Assembly (NCBI RefSeq): GCF_002797445.1 | Contig: NZ_PGEP01000001.1 | Span: 3,534,501-3,598,500 of the forward strand | Source of the DNA: Acidovorax sp. 69 | GTDB taxonomy: Bacteria > Pseudomonadota > Gammaproteobacteria > Burkholderiales > Burkholderiaceae_C | Reading direction: 5' to 3' | Length of the DNA stretch: 64,000 nt | In this document: positions 26,477 to 36,682 of the stretch, piece by piece | Position numbering within the stretch: position 1 is the first letter of the stretch | Layout: the number at the start of each line of letters is the position of its first letter | Notes under the pieces: generated by a model | Told to the model about the DNA's origin: nothing | Database searches by the model: none | What the model saw: only the letters and a program-made list of their open reading frames with translations | Made by a program: the position numbers and the translations under genes

Positions 26477-27682
26477 TCACTCATGCCGTAGCGCATCGAT
26501 GGGGTCCATGCGCGCCGCGCGGCGCGCCGGGAAGTAGCCAAACACCACCCCAATCCCGGCCGAGAACACAAAAGAGAGCACATTCACCCCGGGGTTGAAC
26601 AGGTAGGGCACGCCCATCAGGCCCGACAGCGCCAGCGATGCTGCCGTGGCCAGAACGATGCCGATGAGCCCGCCCAGCGCGGCCAGCACCACGGCTTCAA
26701 TCAGGAATTGAAGCAGCACTTCACGTTCCAGAGCACCGATGGCCAGGCGCAGGCCGATCTCACGCGTGCGCTCGGTCACGCTCACCAGCATGATGTTCAT
26801 GATGCCGATGCCGCCCACCAACAGGCTGACTGCAGCCACAGCGCCCAGCAACGTGGTCAGTACCTTGGTGGTGCCCGAGAGGGTGTCGGCGAGTTGTTTG
26901 GTGTCGAGCACGTTGAAGTTGTCTTCGTCCGAATCCGCCAACTTGCGCAGCTCCCGCAGCAGCTGCGTGAGGCTGGTCTTCACGCGCTCGGGGTCACTGC
27001 CGTCCTGCATCGACACCAGAAGCGTGTTCACCCGCGTGTTGCCCGTCACCCGGCGTTGCAGCGTGCGCAGTGGCACCAGCACCGTGTCATCCTGGTCATT
27101 GCCAAAAGCGCCCTGCCCCTTGGAGGTGAGCACACCCACCACTTCGCACGAAAACGCTTTGACGCGCAATTGCTCGCCCACGGCCTCAGCCGCGCCAAAC
27201 AGCTCGCGGCGCACGGTTTCTCCGATCAGGCAGACGGCCGCCCCGGCGCGCAATTCCGCATCGGTAAAAATGCGGCCGGTGCGCACGGTCCAGTTGCCGG
27301 TCTTCAGCCAGGCATTGGTGCTGCCGATGACGCTGGTGGTCCAGTTGCGCCCGCCCACCACGGCGGTAGCGGCGGCGCGCGCCTCGGGCGCCACGGCCAG
27401 AATGCCGCCGATCTGCTGGGCGATCACATCGGCATCCGTGTCCTTGAAGGCCGGGGCTCCTGAACCGCCGCCCGGGCCCATGCGCTGGCCAGGGCGCACC
27501 TGCAGCAGGTTGGTGCCCAGGCCTGAGATCTGGTTCTGAATGGCCAGCGTGGCGCCGTTGCCCAGCGTGACCATGGTGATGACCGCGCTCACACCAATCA
27601 CAATGCCCAGAATGGTGAGAAACGAGCGCATGAGGTTGCGCCGAATGGAGCGCAGCGCCAGCAGCAACGTATTGAGCAGCAT
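26477..27682 (-). CDS. MacB-type ABC transporter permease
   Basis: 401 residues. The N-terminal membrane helix (NLMRSFLTILGIVIGVSAVITMVTLGNG), a large periplasmic MacB-PCD domain, and three C-terminal helices with MLVSVTERTREIGLRLAIGA and FGYFPARRAARMDPIDALRHE are typical of the FtsX/MacB permease fold. The start codon overlaps the ATPase stop codon by one base (TGATG). It works mechanically with the adaptor and outer-membrane protein encoded upstream to export drugs, peptides or toxins. Confidence 0.93.
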   Translation of the reverse strand: MLLNTLLLALRSIRRNLMRSFLTILGIVIGVSAVITMVTLGNGATLAIQNQISGLGTNLLQVRPGQRMGPGGGSGAPAFKDTDADVIAQQIGGILAVAPEARAAATAVVGGRNWTTSVIGSTNAWLKTGNWTVRTGRIFTDAELRAGAAVCLIGETVRRELFGAAEAVGEQLRVKAFSCEVVGVLTSKGQGAFGNDQDDTVLVPLRTLQRRVTGNTRVNTLLVSMQDGSDPERVKTSLTQLLRELRKLADSDEDNFNVLDTKQLADTLSGTTKVLTTLLGAVAAVSLLVGGIGIMNIMLVSVTERTREIGLRLAIGALEREVLLQFLIEAVVLAALGGLIGIVLATAASLALSGLMGVPYLFNPGVNVLSFVFSAGIGVVFGYFPARRAARMDPIDALRHE

Positions 27683-28473
27683 CAGTGGCCTCCCACATCC
27701 GAGGTAACTACCGCCGCAGTCGACACGACCGACGTCGCCAACGCGGCATCCGCGCTCAGGCCCTTGGGGTGCGGGTTGGCAGCGTCGCTGTCCACCACAC
27801 CGTCCACAAACCGCACGATGCGCCGTGCGTACTGCGCCATGTCGGGCTCGTGCGTGACCATCAGCACAGTGATGCCGTGGTCGGCATTCAGGCGCCAAAG
27901 CAGCTCCATGATTTCGTAACTGCGCTGGGTATCGAGGTTACCTGTGGGCTCATCGGCCAGCAGCACATCGGGTTCGGTGACGATGGCGCGTGCAATCGCC
28001 ACGCGCTGCTGCTGCCCGCCCGACAACTCGGCAGGCGTGTGGTGCTCCCAGCCCGTGAGGCCCACCGCCGCCAGTGCGCGCGCTGCGGCCGCGTGCCGTG
28101 CCGTGGCCGACTCGCCCCGGTACAACAGGGGCAGTTCCACGTTCTCTTGCGCCGAGGTGCGTGCCAGCAGGTTGAAGCCCTGAAACACAAAACCAAAGTA
28201 GCGACGCCGCAGCCGCGCCCGCTCGTCGCGCGAGAGCGACTCCACATGCACGCCCTTGAAAAGGTACTCGCCCGTGGTGGGTCGGTCCAGACAACCCAGC
28301 GTGTTCATGGCTGTGGACTTGCCCGAGCCGCTCGGGCCCATGATGGCCACAAAGTCACCCTGGGCAATGTCCAGGTCCACACCCTTCAAAGCCTGGAAGG
28401 CCAACGCGCCTTCGCCATAGACCTTGGTCACGCCGCGCAGGCGGATGATGGGGGTGCCACCCGCCACACTCAT
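27682..28473 (-). CDS. MacB-type ABC transporter ATP-binding protein
   Basis: 263 residues. Walker [17 protein letters not shown], signature [19 protein letters not shown], Walker [13 protein letters not shown], switch [15 protein letters not shown]. Here the ATPase is separate from the permease, unlike E. coli MacB. A Ser/Ala/Val-rich tail follows the domain. Its start overlaps the adaptor stop by 4 bp. Confidence 0.95.
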   Translation of the reverse strand: MSVAGGTPIIRLRGVTKVYGEGALAFQALKGVDLDIAQGDFVAIMGPSGSGKSTAMNTLGCLDRPTTGEYLFKGVHVESLSRDERARLRRRYFGFVFQGFNLLARTSAQENVELPLLYRGESATARHAAAARALAAVGLTGWEHHTPAELSGGQQQRVAIARAIVTEPDVLLADEPTGNLDTQRSYEIMELLWRLNADHGITVLMVTHEPDMAQYARRIVRFVDGVVDSDAANPHPKGLSADAALATSVVSTAAVVTSDVGGH

Positions 28474-29840
28474 GGCTTGGCCCCGGCCGCGCGTTGGTCG
28501 GTGATCACAGCCATGCCGGGCGTAAGACCTTCACCCGTGACCTCAGTGTGGCGGCCATCGCTGATACCCACCTGCACGTTGATAAGTTGGGCAGCGCCGT
28601 CCTGCAGCACCCACACCTGGCGCGTCTTGCCGGCACCATCGCCCGCATCGGCCCCGCTGCCCGGCTTGCGCGGGCCCGAGCCAGAGCGTGGCATGCGTGG
28701 CATGAGTTGCGACATGATCCCCCCACCACTGCCCGATGCTGCAGGCTTGGCACCACCCGCACCCTGCTGGGCCTGCGCACCTGCCGCCTGCGCAGGCGTG
28801 AAACGCAGCGCTGTGTTGGGCACCAGCAGCACGTCCTTGCGCTCGGTGGACGTGACGGTGGCCGCTGCCGTCATGCCCGGGCGCAGGCTCATATCGCTGT
28901 TGTTCACATCCAGCCAGGTGATGTAGGTGACCACGTTGTCGGTCTTGGTGGAGCCAAAAGACACGCGCGTGACCTTGGCCGGGTAGCGGCGCGAGGGGTA
29001 GGCGCTGACAGTGAAGCTGGCGTCCTGCCCCACTTTCACCGAACCCACATCGGCTTCATCCACATTCACATCGAGCCGCAGCCGCGTGAGGTCTTCGGCC
29101 ACGGTGAAGAGCGTAACGGCTTGCAGCGATGCGGCCACCGCGTTGCCGGGCTCCACCGTGCGGGTGAGCACTACGCCGTCAATGGGCGAACGGATGGATG
29201 CCTTGGACAGGTTGGTCTCATCGGCAGACAACGCGGCGCGCGCGTCCTCCACCGTGGCCCGCGCGCTGGTTTCGTCCGCACGGGCTCGGTCCAGCGTGGC
29301 GCGGCCGGTGTCCAGCTCGGCGGCCGATGGCACCTTGCCGCCCGACAGGCGGGCGACTTCTTCTAACCGACCCAGGTTGGCGATGGCCTCCTTCGTGGTG
29401 GCCAGTGCCTGGGCCAGCCGGGCCTGTGCAGACGCCAGCGAGGCGCGGGAGCGCAGCACCTGCGAGTCGAGTTTGGCGGTGTCCAACTCCACCAGCAACT
29501 GCCCTTTCTTGACCTTGTCGTTCACGTCCACCCGCACATTGCGCACCGTGCCCGACAGCTCGCTGCCAATGGTGACCGAGCGCGTGGGCTGCAGCGTGCC
29601 GTTGGCCGACACGGTCAGCGTGAGGTTGCCGCGCCGCAGCTCCTCGGTCACATACCGGGGTGCCGTGCTGGCACTTTGGCCCGATTGCCAGACGTAGATA
29701 CCGACGCCCACGGCGGCCAGCGCAGCCACACTCCACCACAACAAAGCCCGCTGCCACCAGCGGCGTGGGCGATCAGCGCCCAGCAGCGTATTCAGATCGG
29801 TCGGGGCTGCGGTTGCCATGGGGGCTTCGGTTTTTGACAT
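28470..29840 (-). CDS. MacA-like periplasmic adaptor (membrane fusion protein)
   Basis: 456 residues. One N-terminal membrane anchor (WWSVAALAAVGVGIYVW), barrel-sandwich half-motifs (GTVRNVRVDVNDKVKKGQLLVELD and KASIRSPIDGVVLTRTVEPGNAV), and a long alpha-hairpin of coiled coil between them. A Gly/Ser/Pro-rich insert near residues 370-415 is unusual. ATGs at 29861, 29840 and 29819 are all possible; none has a good ribosome-binding site. Confidence 0.9.
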   Translation of the reverse strand: MSKTEAPMATAAPTDLNTLLGADRPRRWWQRALLWWSVAALAAVGVGIYVWQSGQSASTAPRYVTEELRRGNLTLTVSANGTLQPTRSVTIGSELSGTVRNVRVDVNDKVKKGQLLVELDTAKLDSQVLRSRASLASAQARLAQALATTKEAIANLGRLEEVARLSGGKVPSAAELDTGRATLDRARADETSARATVEDARAALSADETNLSKASIRSPIDGVVLTRTVEPGNAVAASLQAVTLFTVAEDLTRLRLDVNVDEADVGSVKVGQDASFTVSAYPSRRYPAKVTRVSFGSTKTDNVVTYITWLDVNNSDMSLRPGMTAAATVTSTERKDVLLVPNTALRFTPAQAAGAQAQQGAGGAKPAASGSGGGIMSQLMPRMPRSGSGPRKPGSGADAGDGAGKTRQVWVLQDGAAQLINVQVGISDGRHTEVTGEGLTPGMAVITDQRAAGAKP

Positions 29841-29926
29841 GGAGCGTGATTCAGAAAACATAGGAACGGACGGGCGGCACGATGAAGAGCGGGACAAGTG
29901 GGGCAAGCAGGCAGCAGGCGCGAAGG

Positions 29927-31369
29927 CTATTGCCAACCGCCCCCCAGCGCCTTGTACAGACGCACGTGGTCCGCCGCCATGGCAGCAGTAGTGATGGCCA
30001 CGCTCTCTTGCGTGGACAACAGCGTGCGCTGGGTCTCCAGAACAGAGGCAAAGTCGATCAGCCCGCTGCGGTAGCGCTGCTGCGCCAGCAACGCGGCATT
30101 GCCCGCTGCATCAGCGGCAGCCACCAGCCGAGTGAGCCGCTCGCGGTCACCACGCAGGGCCACCAGCGCATTCTCGACATCCTGCAAGGCGGTAAGCACC
30201 GTGGCCTCGTACGCCACGCGGGTCTGCTCCAGCGCAGCGTCCTGCACGCGCACCTGCGCACGGGCTGCGCCACCGTCCAGCAGCGGGACCGACACACTCC
30301 CCAGCAGCGCACTGGTCACCGCACTGCCGCCCGACAAAGCACCCAGCGTGAGGGCGCGCAGGCCCAGCGATCCACTGAGCGAGAAACTGGGATAACGCGC
30401 AGCGTCGGCCTGCGAGAGGCGCGCCAGGGCCGCCGCAATGCGCTGCTCTGCCGCCCGCACATCGGGCCGTTGGCGCAGGGTCTCGGCAGGGATGGCCAGG
30501 GCCAGCTCGGCACTCGGCTGCGGCACGGCGGCGCTGGCGGCCAGCGTGGCATCCAGCGCACCGGGCACCTGGCCTGTCAGCACGGCCAGGCTGTAGCGCG
30601 ACTGCGCCAGGCTGGACTCCAGCGCGGGGATCTGCGCCGCTGTCTGCTCGGCCGCAGCGCGGGCCTGCTCGGATACCAGCGATGTCGTCAGCCCGGCTTG
30701 CAGGCGCCACTGCGTGATCTGCAAGGTCTCTTGCTGGCTGGCCAGGTTGCTGCGGGCAATGGCCAGGCGCTGCTGCAGCCCGCGCAGTTCGATGTAGTTG
30801 ATGGCCACTTCGGCCGCCAGGGACACCTGCACGTCGGCCAGACTGGCCTCAGCCGCGCGGGCATCTGCTTCGCTGGCGTTCACGCCACTGCGCAAGCGGC
30901 CAAACACATCAGGCTCCCAGCTTGCGTCAAACCCCGTCTGGAAAGTATTGCCGGTGCTGTTGGACGCCCGGCTGCGCTGTGCCGAGGCCGATACCCCCAC
31001 ACGGGGCAACAGGCCAGCCGACTGCACATCGACCTGCGAACGCGCCTGCCGAAGCGCCGCCTGGGCGGTGCGCACGCTGGTGTTGGCCTGAAGCGCTTGT
31101 TCGACCAACCCGGTGAGCAAAGGGTCGTCCAGCCGTTGCCACCACTGCGCCAAACGCGTCGCTTGGCCTGAGGGAGTGGACGTGGCCAACGGCATGGCGG
31201 CAGACCAGGTTGCGGGGACAGGTATCTCGGGTGGCGCCTGAACCGGCGCAGGCAAGGTCGAACAGCCCGACAGTGCCACCACCCACACCACCAGCGCCCA
31301 CGGGGCTCCGCCCATCGTTCGGGCGGCTCGTGCAGGGGCCCTGAGGTTGCGATGTGGGGAAAAAGTCAT
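29927..31369 (-). CDS. Outer membrane efflux lipoprotein (NodT/TolC-like)
   Basis: 480 residues. The signal peptide ends in the lipobox ALSGC, so it is a lipid-anchored member. Two outer-membrane-factor repeats are visible, e.g. ALQANTSVRTAQAALRQARSQVD and ALEQTRVAYEATVLTALQDVENALVAL. It is the first gene of the four-gene efflux operon, 86 bp before the adaptor, which gives a self-contained tripartite pump. Confidence 0.93.
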   Translation of the reverse strand: MTFSPHRNLRAPARAARTMGGAPWALVVWVVALSGCSTLPAPVQAPPEIPVPATWSAAMPLATSTPSGQATRLAQWWQRLDDPLLTGLVEQALQANTSVRTAQAALRQARSQVDVQSAGLLPRVGVSASAQRSRASNSTGNTFQTGFDASWEPDVFGRLRSGVNASEADARAAEASLADVQVSLAAEVAINYIELRGLQQRLAIARSNLASQQETLQITQWRLQAGLTTSLVSEQARAAAEQTAAQIPALESSLAQSRYSLAVLTGQVPGALDATLAASAAVPQPSAELALAIPAETLRQRPDVRAAEQRIAAALARLSQADAARYPSFSLSGSLGLRALTLGALSGGSAVTSALLGSVSVPLLDGGAARAQVRVQDAALEQTRVAYEATVLTALQDVENALVALRGDRERLTRLVAAADAAGNAALLAQQRYRSGLIDFASVLETQRTLLSTQESVAITTAAMAADHVRLYKALGGGWQ

Positions 31370-31644
31370 GGAGTGTGTGCCTTGTGTGCAAGAACACCCA
31401 TTGTGCGGACTCGACAAGCCCATGGAGCTGCCCGCCGATGAACTCCAGGTAAAGAATTGATGCAACGCAGCAATGTGCGGCTTCCCAGCGACCACAGAGG
31501 CCACTGCAGTGCGTTTGCCGTAAGGAACCTTGTTGGCGTCACCCGGCCCTGGGGATACCCGCCCAATCTTCAGCGCTCAGTGGGTCAATGGGTCAGCGCG
31601 ATGGGTGCAACGGCTTTCTGGCGCGCGGTTCTGCAACGACGCCG
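31370..31644. other. Intergenic region upstream of the efflux operon
   Basis: About 275 bp between the efflux operon start and the 3' end of the AraC-type gene. No gene recognised. It must contain the efflux promoter, but no clear sigma-70 pair or operator could be assigned by eye. Confidence 0.4.
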
Positions 31645-32634
31645 CTAAGCCGCTGGCGACTGGAGCGATGCGTGGCGAAAATCGCTGGGCGAAAGACCTG
31701 CATGCGCCCGGAACACCCGACTGAAATAGGCGCCATTGCTGAAACCCCATGAGAACGCAATCTCACTGATCGTGTGGTGCAGGTAGTCGGGGTTTTTCAT
31801 GTCGCGCATGCAGGCCTGCAGCCTCCTGCGCAGGATGTAGTGCGCCAGTGTGTCCTCATCATCGACAAAGGCATTGTGCAAATGCCGTTTGCTGCAGTTG
31901 AGCATCTGGGCAATACGGTCGATCGACAGGTCCGGGTCGCGCAAATGCAGACCGATGAAGTCCCGGATGCGGTCCTTGAAGGCCTCCTGCTGCGTAGACG
32001 CGGTGCTTTTGCCCGCCAACTCCTGCAGTGACAGGCGCACCAGCTCCAGAATCAGATCGCCAGCGCCCCGTGCCGCCTCGGGCGTCATGCTGTGCAGCTC
32101 CTGGAACGTGCTGCGCATCGCATCCAGTGCCACGCGTGATATGCCGACCCCGGCGCCCACCTGCCGCCCCATCAGGGACTCCAGGCGAATGCCGCGCTCA
32201 GTCAGTGCACTTTTGGGCAGCATCACGATGAGGTGCCGGGTGCGCTCGGGGTTGGCCACTTCATAGCTGCCCGTGGTGTCGTAAATGGCCCAGCCACCGG
32301 GCCGCACCCACGCCTGGCGGCCGTGTTGCTCCACCACCGCGCTGCCCTGCCACGGCGCCACTATCTTGAGATAGCTGGTCTCGCTGGCGCGGGCCAGCCG
32401 GTGGCTGCGGATCACCCGGTGGCGATTGGCCTCCAACTGGGTCATCACCACGTCGCCTGCATGGGCCGTGTGCAGATGTCCATCAAACGTGGTGTCGCCA
32501 TACAGATCCGACTCCAGGCCATAGAACAGCCGGGACATCCAGTCGCGCCATGCTCCCGCCGTCTCACCGGGCGAAAGGTTGTCCGTGGTCAATATCAAGC
32601 CTGCAGCCATACGACGTCCTTTGGTGATCGTCAA
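31645..32634 (-). CDS. AraC-family transcriptional regulator (AraC-binding-like N-terminus)
   Basis: 329 residues. The N-terminal domain resembles the AraC_binding_2/FeaR type. The C-terminal double helix-turn-helix shows LSIDRIAQMLNCSKRHLHNAF and TISEIAFSWGFSNGAYFSRVFRAHAGLSPSDFR. Such proteins commonly activate catabolic genes for aromatic compounds. It is divergent from the ABC-ALDH-SDR operon beginning 171 bp away, so it is the likely regulator. Confidence 0.9.
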   Translation of the reverse strand: MTITKGRRMAAGLILTTDNLSPGETAGAWRDWMSRLFYGLESDLYGDTTFDGHLHTAHAGDVVMTQLEANRHRVIRSHRLARASETSYLKIVAPWQGSAVVEQHGRQAWVRPGGWAIYDTTGSYEVANPERTRHLIVMLPKSALTERGIRLESLMGRQVGAGVGISRVALDAMRSTFQELHSMTPEAARGAGDLILELVRLSLQELAGKSTASTQQEAFKDRIRDFIGLHLRDPDLSIDRIAQMLNCSKRHLHNAFVDDEDTLAHYILRRRLQACMRDMKNPDYLHHTISEIAFSWGFSNGAYFSRVFRAHAGLSPSDFRHASLQSPAA

Positions 32635-32805
32635 ATTATGTGGCGTTCGCGCGGCCCATGCCGGGGTTCCTGAACCCCGTTGCGGGTTTTCCCTGAACCC
32701 GGTGCACTCTCGGTCAACACAGTTGTTCGCTCTGAGTAAAGCGCAGCAGGGACGGCAAACCTACGATTCCCAGGCGTCCAGATCAAGGGCGTTGAGGAGA
32801 CAAAA

Positions 32806-34035
32806 ATGCATGCAGATACAAAGCGCTTCTGGTTGAAGCACGCGGCAGTGGCGGCCATGGTGGCCTGCGGCCTTCCCCTGGCACAGGCCCAGGACGCCCC
32901 GAAGTCGGTACGGATCGGCTGGGCCATCGCCAAGACGGGCCCCAATGCCGGGGGCACGGCCACCACTGTCACCCCCAACTACGAGATGTGGGTCAAGGAG
33001 ATCAACGCCGCCGGGGGCCTGATGCTCAAGGCCTATGGCAAGCGGGTGCCCATTGAAGTCGTCGAGTACGACGATCGCTCCAGCTCCGAGGAAGCCGTGC
33101 GTGCGACCGAACGTCTGATGACGCAGGACAAGGTGGACTTCGTGCTGCCGCCCTGGGGCACCGCCAACAACCTGGCCGTGGGCCCAACCTACGAGAAGCA
33201 CAAGTACCCACTGCTGGCCGTGAACTCGGTGACCGACAAGGCCCCCGATCTCGTCAAGCGCTGGAAACACGCCTTCTTCTTCCTGGGAACCGGCACCCAG
33301 TACGCCGAGGCACTGGTGAGCTACCTCGAAGAAGCCAAAAAGGCCGGCAAGATCGGCGACAAGATCGCCATGGTCAACATCGCCGACGGCTTTGGCGTGG
33401 AGCTGGCCAACGCGGCCCGCAAGGCGGCTGCCAAACATGGCTTTACGCTGGTCTACGACAAGAGCTACCCCATAGGCACACAGGACATGACGCCCATCCT
33501 CAACGAGGTCAAGGGCAAGGGGGCCGACACGTTCATCGCGTTCTCGTACCCACCCGACACGTTCCTGATCACCGACCAGTCGAAGGTATTGGGCCTGAAC
33601 CCCAAGGTGATGTTCCTGGGTGTGGGCTCGCAGTTCCCGATGTACAAGCAAAAATTCGGCGCCTCGGCCGAGGGCATCATGGGCCCCGGGGGCGTGGACT
33701 TCGATAGCCCAGCGATCAAGGACTACTTCCAGCGCCATGTAGCCTCCTCCAAACAGGAACCCGACCGCTTTGCCAGCACCGTCCAATACGCCGCGCTACA
33801 GGTGCTGCAACAGGCCATCGAGAAGGTCGGCAAGATCGATCGCGCGGCCGTCACCAACGAGATCCGCACCGGCAGTTTCGACACCATCCTGGGACCTGTG
33901 AAGCTGGAGAACCAGCTGTTCAACAACCTGTGGTGGGTGGGCCAATGGCAGAACGGCGAGTTCTACGGCGTGGCGCCTTCGGCCAAAAAGGGCGCCAAGC
34001 CCGCGCTGCTGCCCAAGCCCGCCTGGAAAAACTGA
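32806..34035 (+). CDS. Liv-type ABC transporter substrate-binding protein
   Basis: 409 residues with a signal peptide ending PLAQAQD. Type-1 binding fold: VRIGWAIAKTGPNAGG, then VLPPWGTANNLAVGPTYEKHKYPLLAVNS near 130. This longer subclass often binds aromatic or other carboxylates instead of leucine. First gene of an operon that ends with aldehyde and alcohol dehydrogenases, so an aromatic substrate is plausible. Confidence 0.9.
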   Translation: MHADTKRFWLKHAAVAAMVACGLPLAQAQDAPKSVRIGWAIAKTGPNAGGTATTVTPNYEMWVKEINAAGGLMLKAYGKRVPIEVVEYDDRSSSEEAVRATERLMTQDKVDFVLPPWGTANNLAVGPTYEKHKYPLLAVNSVTDKAPDLVKRWKHAFFFLGTGTQYAEALVSYLEEAKKAGKIGDKIAMVNIADGFGVELANAARKAAAKHGFTLVYDKSYPIGTQDMTPILNEVKGKGADTFIAFSYPPDTFLITDQSKVLGLNPKVMFLGVGSQFPMYKQKFGASAEGIMGPGGVDFDSPAIKDYFQRHVASSKQEPDRFASTVQYAALQVLQQAIEKVGKIDRAAVTNEIRTGSFDTILGPVKLENQLFNNLWWVGQWQNGEFYGVAPSAKKGAKPALLPKPAWKN

Positions 34036-34107
34036 CGCGCCCTTCACCTCCACAAGGCCCTGCGCAGCGCAACCCTTGGGGTGACGCGGCGCAGGGCGTC
34101 ACATTCC

Positions 34108-34983
34108 ATGAATTTCCTTGATGTTTTGCTGGCCGGAGCCACCCTGGGCGGCCTGTACGGCCTGGTGGCCATGGGCCTGACACTGCAGTACGGCGTGGCC
34201 CGCATCATGAACCTGTCGTATGGCGAGTTCCTGATCGCGCCCGCTTTCCTGACCTACGTGCTGGTCTCACAGTTTGGCTTGTCGCCCCTGTGGGTGCTGG
34301 TGCTGGCCATCCCCCTCGGCTTTGCGGTGCAATGGCTGGTCTACCAGCTGCTGCTAACACCGCTGGTGCGCCGTACCGGCGCCGGGCCCGCGCTGGAGGT
34401 GGACTCCATCCTGGCCACCTTCGGGCTGCTGTTTGTGGTGCAGGGCGCCATGCTGGTGGTGTTTGGCGGCAACTACTACAGCTATGAATATCTGTCGGTG
34501 CCCATCCATGTCCTGGGCAGCACCGTGGCGGCCAATCGGCTGCTGGTGCTCGTGGTGGCGGTATTGGTGGGCGGTGGCCTGTATGCGCTGCTCACGCGCA
34601 CTCGCATGGGTACCGTGGTGCGGGCAGTGTCGGTGGCGCCGCGTTTTGCGCAACTGGTGGGTATCAATGTGCGCCAGACCTCGGCACTGGCCTTTGGCAT
34701 GGGTGGTGCCTTGGTGGCCGTGAGCGGCGTTCTGGTCAGCATGTTCCTGCCGTTCTCGGCCTCCATGGGCACGATGTTCGCCATGAAGGCCCTGATCGTC
34801 GTGATCATGGGCGGCGTGGGCAACCTCATGGGCTGCCTGATGGCGGGCCTGCTGCTGGGTTTCGCCGAAACCCTGGTCGCCAGCTTTGTCGACCCCGGCC
34901 TCACGCTGGCAGTCAACTTTGGTCTGTTCTTGCTGGTGCTGTTGTTTCGCCCCACCGGTTTGTTTGGAAAGGCTGCGCGATGA
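34108..34983 (+). CDS. Liv-type ABC permease, LivH family
   Basis: 291 residues, eight or so hydrophobic segments. LGGLYGLVAMGLTLQYGVARIMNLSYGEF at the start and GGVGNLMGCLMAGLLLGFAETL near the end are LivH signatures. ATG 34108 is chosen because the family motif starts directly there. The stop overlaps the next start (ATGA). Confidence 0.92.
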   Translation: MNFLDVLLAGATLGGLYGLVAMGLTLQYGVARIMNLSYGEFLIAPAFLTYVLVSQFGLSPLWVLVLAIPLGFAVQWLVYQLLLTPLVRRTGAGPALEVDSILATFGLLFVVQGAMLVVFGGNYYSYEYLSVPIHVLGSTVAANRLLVLVVAVLVGGGLYALLTRTRMGTVVRAVSVAPRFAQLVGINVRQTSALAFGMGGALVAVSGVLVSMFLPFSASMGTMFAMKALIVVIMGGVGNLMGCLMAGLLLGFAETLVASFVDPGLTLAVNFGLFLLVLLFRPTGLFGKAAR

Positions 34984-35900
34984 ACTCCCCCCGTGAATGG
35001 TGGGCCTGGGGTGCGGGCGCCACTGCCGTACTGGGTCTGGCACTGCTGCCCCTGTGGCTGCAAAACGACTACGTGCTCTCCCTGCTGATCAGCGTGCTGA
35101 TGTACAGCGTGCTCGCTACCGCCTGGGCGCTTTTTTCAGGTCCCACGCGCTACATCTCCTTGGCCACAGTGGCCTTCTTCGGGGTCGGTGCCTACACCAC
35201 TGCGGTACTGGGCGAGGTGCTGCCCTGGGCCGGTGTGCTGGCCGTGGCGCTGCTGCTGGGTGTGGTCATGGCCCTGTTGGTGGGCCTGGCCACCTTGCGC
35301 CTGTCAGGGGTGTATTTCGTGATCTTCAGCTTTGGTCTGGCCGAGCTGACCAAGCAGTTGGTGACCTGGTACGAGGTCAACATCACCAAGGAGATTGGTC
35401 GCTACGTGTTCGTGGACATCACACAGCAGCACATCTACTGGCAATTGCTGGGCCTGCTGGCGCTGGTGCTGGCGCTGCGCGCGCTCATCCAGCGCACCCG
35501 GCTGGGGCTGGCGCTGCGGGTGATCGGAGAGGACGAGACGGTGGCCGTGCACGTGGGCATCAATACGACGGTGGTCAAGGTCGTGCTGTTTGCGGCCAGC
35601 TCGGCCTTCATCACCGTGACCGGCGCCGTCATGGCCCCGCGCTGGACCTACATCGACCCGAGCATTGCCTTTGCGCCCGTGATCTCGTTTCAGACGCTCA
35701 TCATGGCGCTGCTGGGCGGCCCTGCCGCGCTGCTGGGTCCGCTACTGGGGGCTGCACCGCTGGTGCTGCTGTTCGAGTTCCTGTCGGCCAGTTTCCCCAA
35801 CCACTTCTCCATCCTGCTGGGCCTGGTGTTCATGGTCATTGTGTACCTGGTGCCCAACGGCTTGGTCAGCCTGTTGCGCCGCAAGGGAGGGCGACCATGA
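34980..35900 (+). CDS. Liv-type ABC permease, LivM family
   Basis: 306 residues. WALFSGPTRYISLATVAFFGVGAYTTAVLGE and GALMAPR-like VTGAVMAPRWTYIDPSIAF are LivM family segments. Overlaps livG-type gene by 4 bp (ATGA), indicating tight coupling. Confidence 0.92.
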   Translation: MNSPREWWAWGAGATAVLGLALLPLWLQNDYVLSLLISVLMYSVLATAWALFSGPTRYISLATVAFFGVGAYTTAVLGEVLPWAGVLAVALLLGVVMALLVGLATLRLSGVYFVIFSFGLAELTKQLVTWYEVNITKEIGRYVFVDITQQHIYWQLLGLLALVLALRALIQRTRLGLALRVIGEDETVAVHVGINTTVVKVVLFAASSAFITVTGAVMAPRWTYIDPSIAFAPVISFQTLIMALLGGPAALLGPLLGAAPLVLLFEFLSASFPNHFSILLGLVFMVIVYLVPNGLVSLLRRKGGRP

Positions 35901-36682
35901 CACACCACAACGCAAGCCCCACCACCGCACCGCTGCTGGATCTACAAGGCGCCACGCGCCGCTTTGGGGGACTGGTAGCCGTGAACCAGCTGGACCTGGC
36001 GGTCTACCCTGGTGAGGTGGTGGGCCTGCTCGGACCCAACGGTTCGGGCAAGACCACGGCCATGAACCTGATCTCGGGCGCCCTGCCCTGCAGCAGTGGG
36101 CAGATCCGCTTTCAGGGGCAGCTCATCAGCCAGCTCAAAAGCCACCAGATCGCCCGCATGGGCCTGGCACGCACCTTTCAGCTGGTGCGTGTGCTGGGCA
36201 GCATGAGCTGCCTGGAGAACGTGGAGGCTGGCCTGGCCTTCAACCCGCAGGGCGTGCATGGCAAGGCCGCGCGGGTACAAGCCTTGGCCCTGCTCGATCG
36301 CGTGGGTCTGGCAGCGCAGGCCGCACTGCCTGCCGCCGATCTGACCTATATCGACCAAAAACGCCTGGAACTGGCACGTGCCCTGGCCTTGGCACCCCGC
36401 CTGCTGCTGCTCGACGAGTGGCTGGCCGGCCTGAACCCCACCGAGCTGCAACAGGGCATCGCCCTGATCCGATCACTGCGCGACGAAGGCCTGACCATCT
36501 TGCTTGTGGAGCACGTGATGGATGCCGTGCATGCGCTGTGCACACGTTGCGTGGTGATGAACTCGGGCATCAAGATTGCCGACGGGCCCACGCGCCAGGT
36601 GCTGTCCGACCCGCAGGTCATCAAGGCCTATCTGGGCGACGAAGACGCCGAACCCCATCCCACGGAGGCCCTCCATGCTTGA
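35897..36682 (+). CDS. Liv-type ABC ATP-binding protein, LivG family
   Basis: 261 residues. Walker A LLGPNGSGKTTAMNLISG. The signature motif is divergent: YIDQKRLELARALALAP replaces the usual LSYGQQRRLEIARAL, and Walker B LLLLDEWLAGLNPTE has Trp where Pro is usual. Both are seen in this transporter subclass as far as I recall, but they are worth noting. Works with the adjacent LivF-type ATPase. Confidence 0.9.
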   Translation: MTHHNASPTTAPLLDLQGATRRFGGLVAVNQLDLAVYPGEVVGLLGPNGSGKTTAMNLISGALPCSSGQIRFQGQLISQLKSHQIARMGLARTFQLVRVLGSMSCLENVEAGLAFNPQGVHGKAARVQALALLDRVGLAAQAALPAADLTYIDQKRLELARALALAPRLLLLDEWLAGLNPTELQQGIALIRSLRDEGLTILLVEHVMDAVHALCTRCVVMNSGIKIADGPTRQVLSDPQVIKAYLGDEDAEPHPTEALHA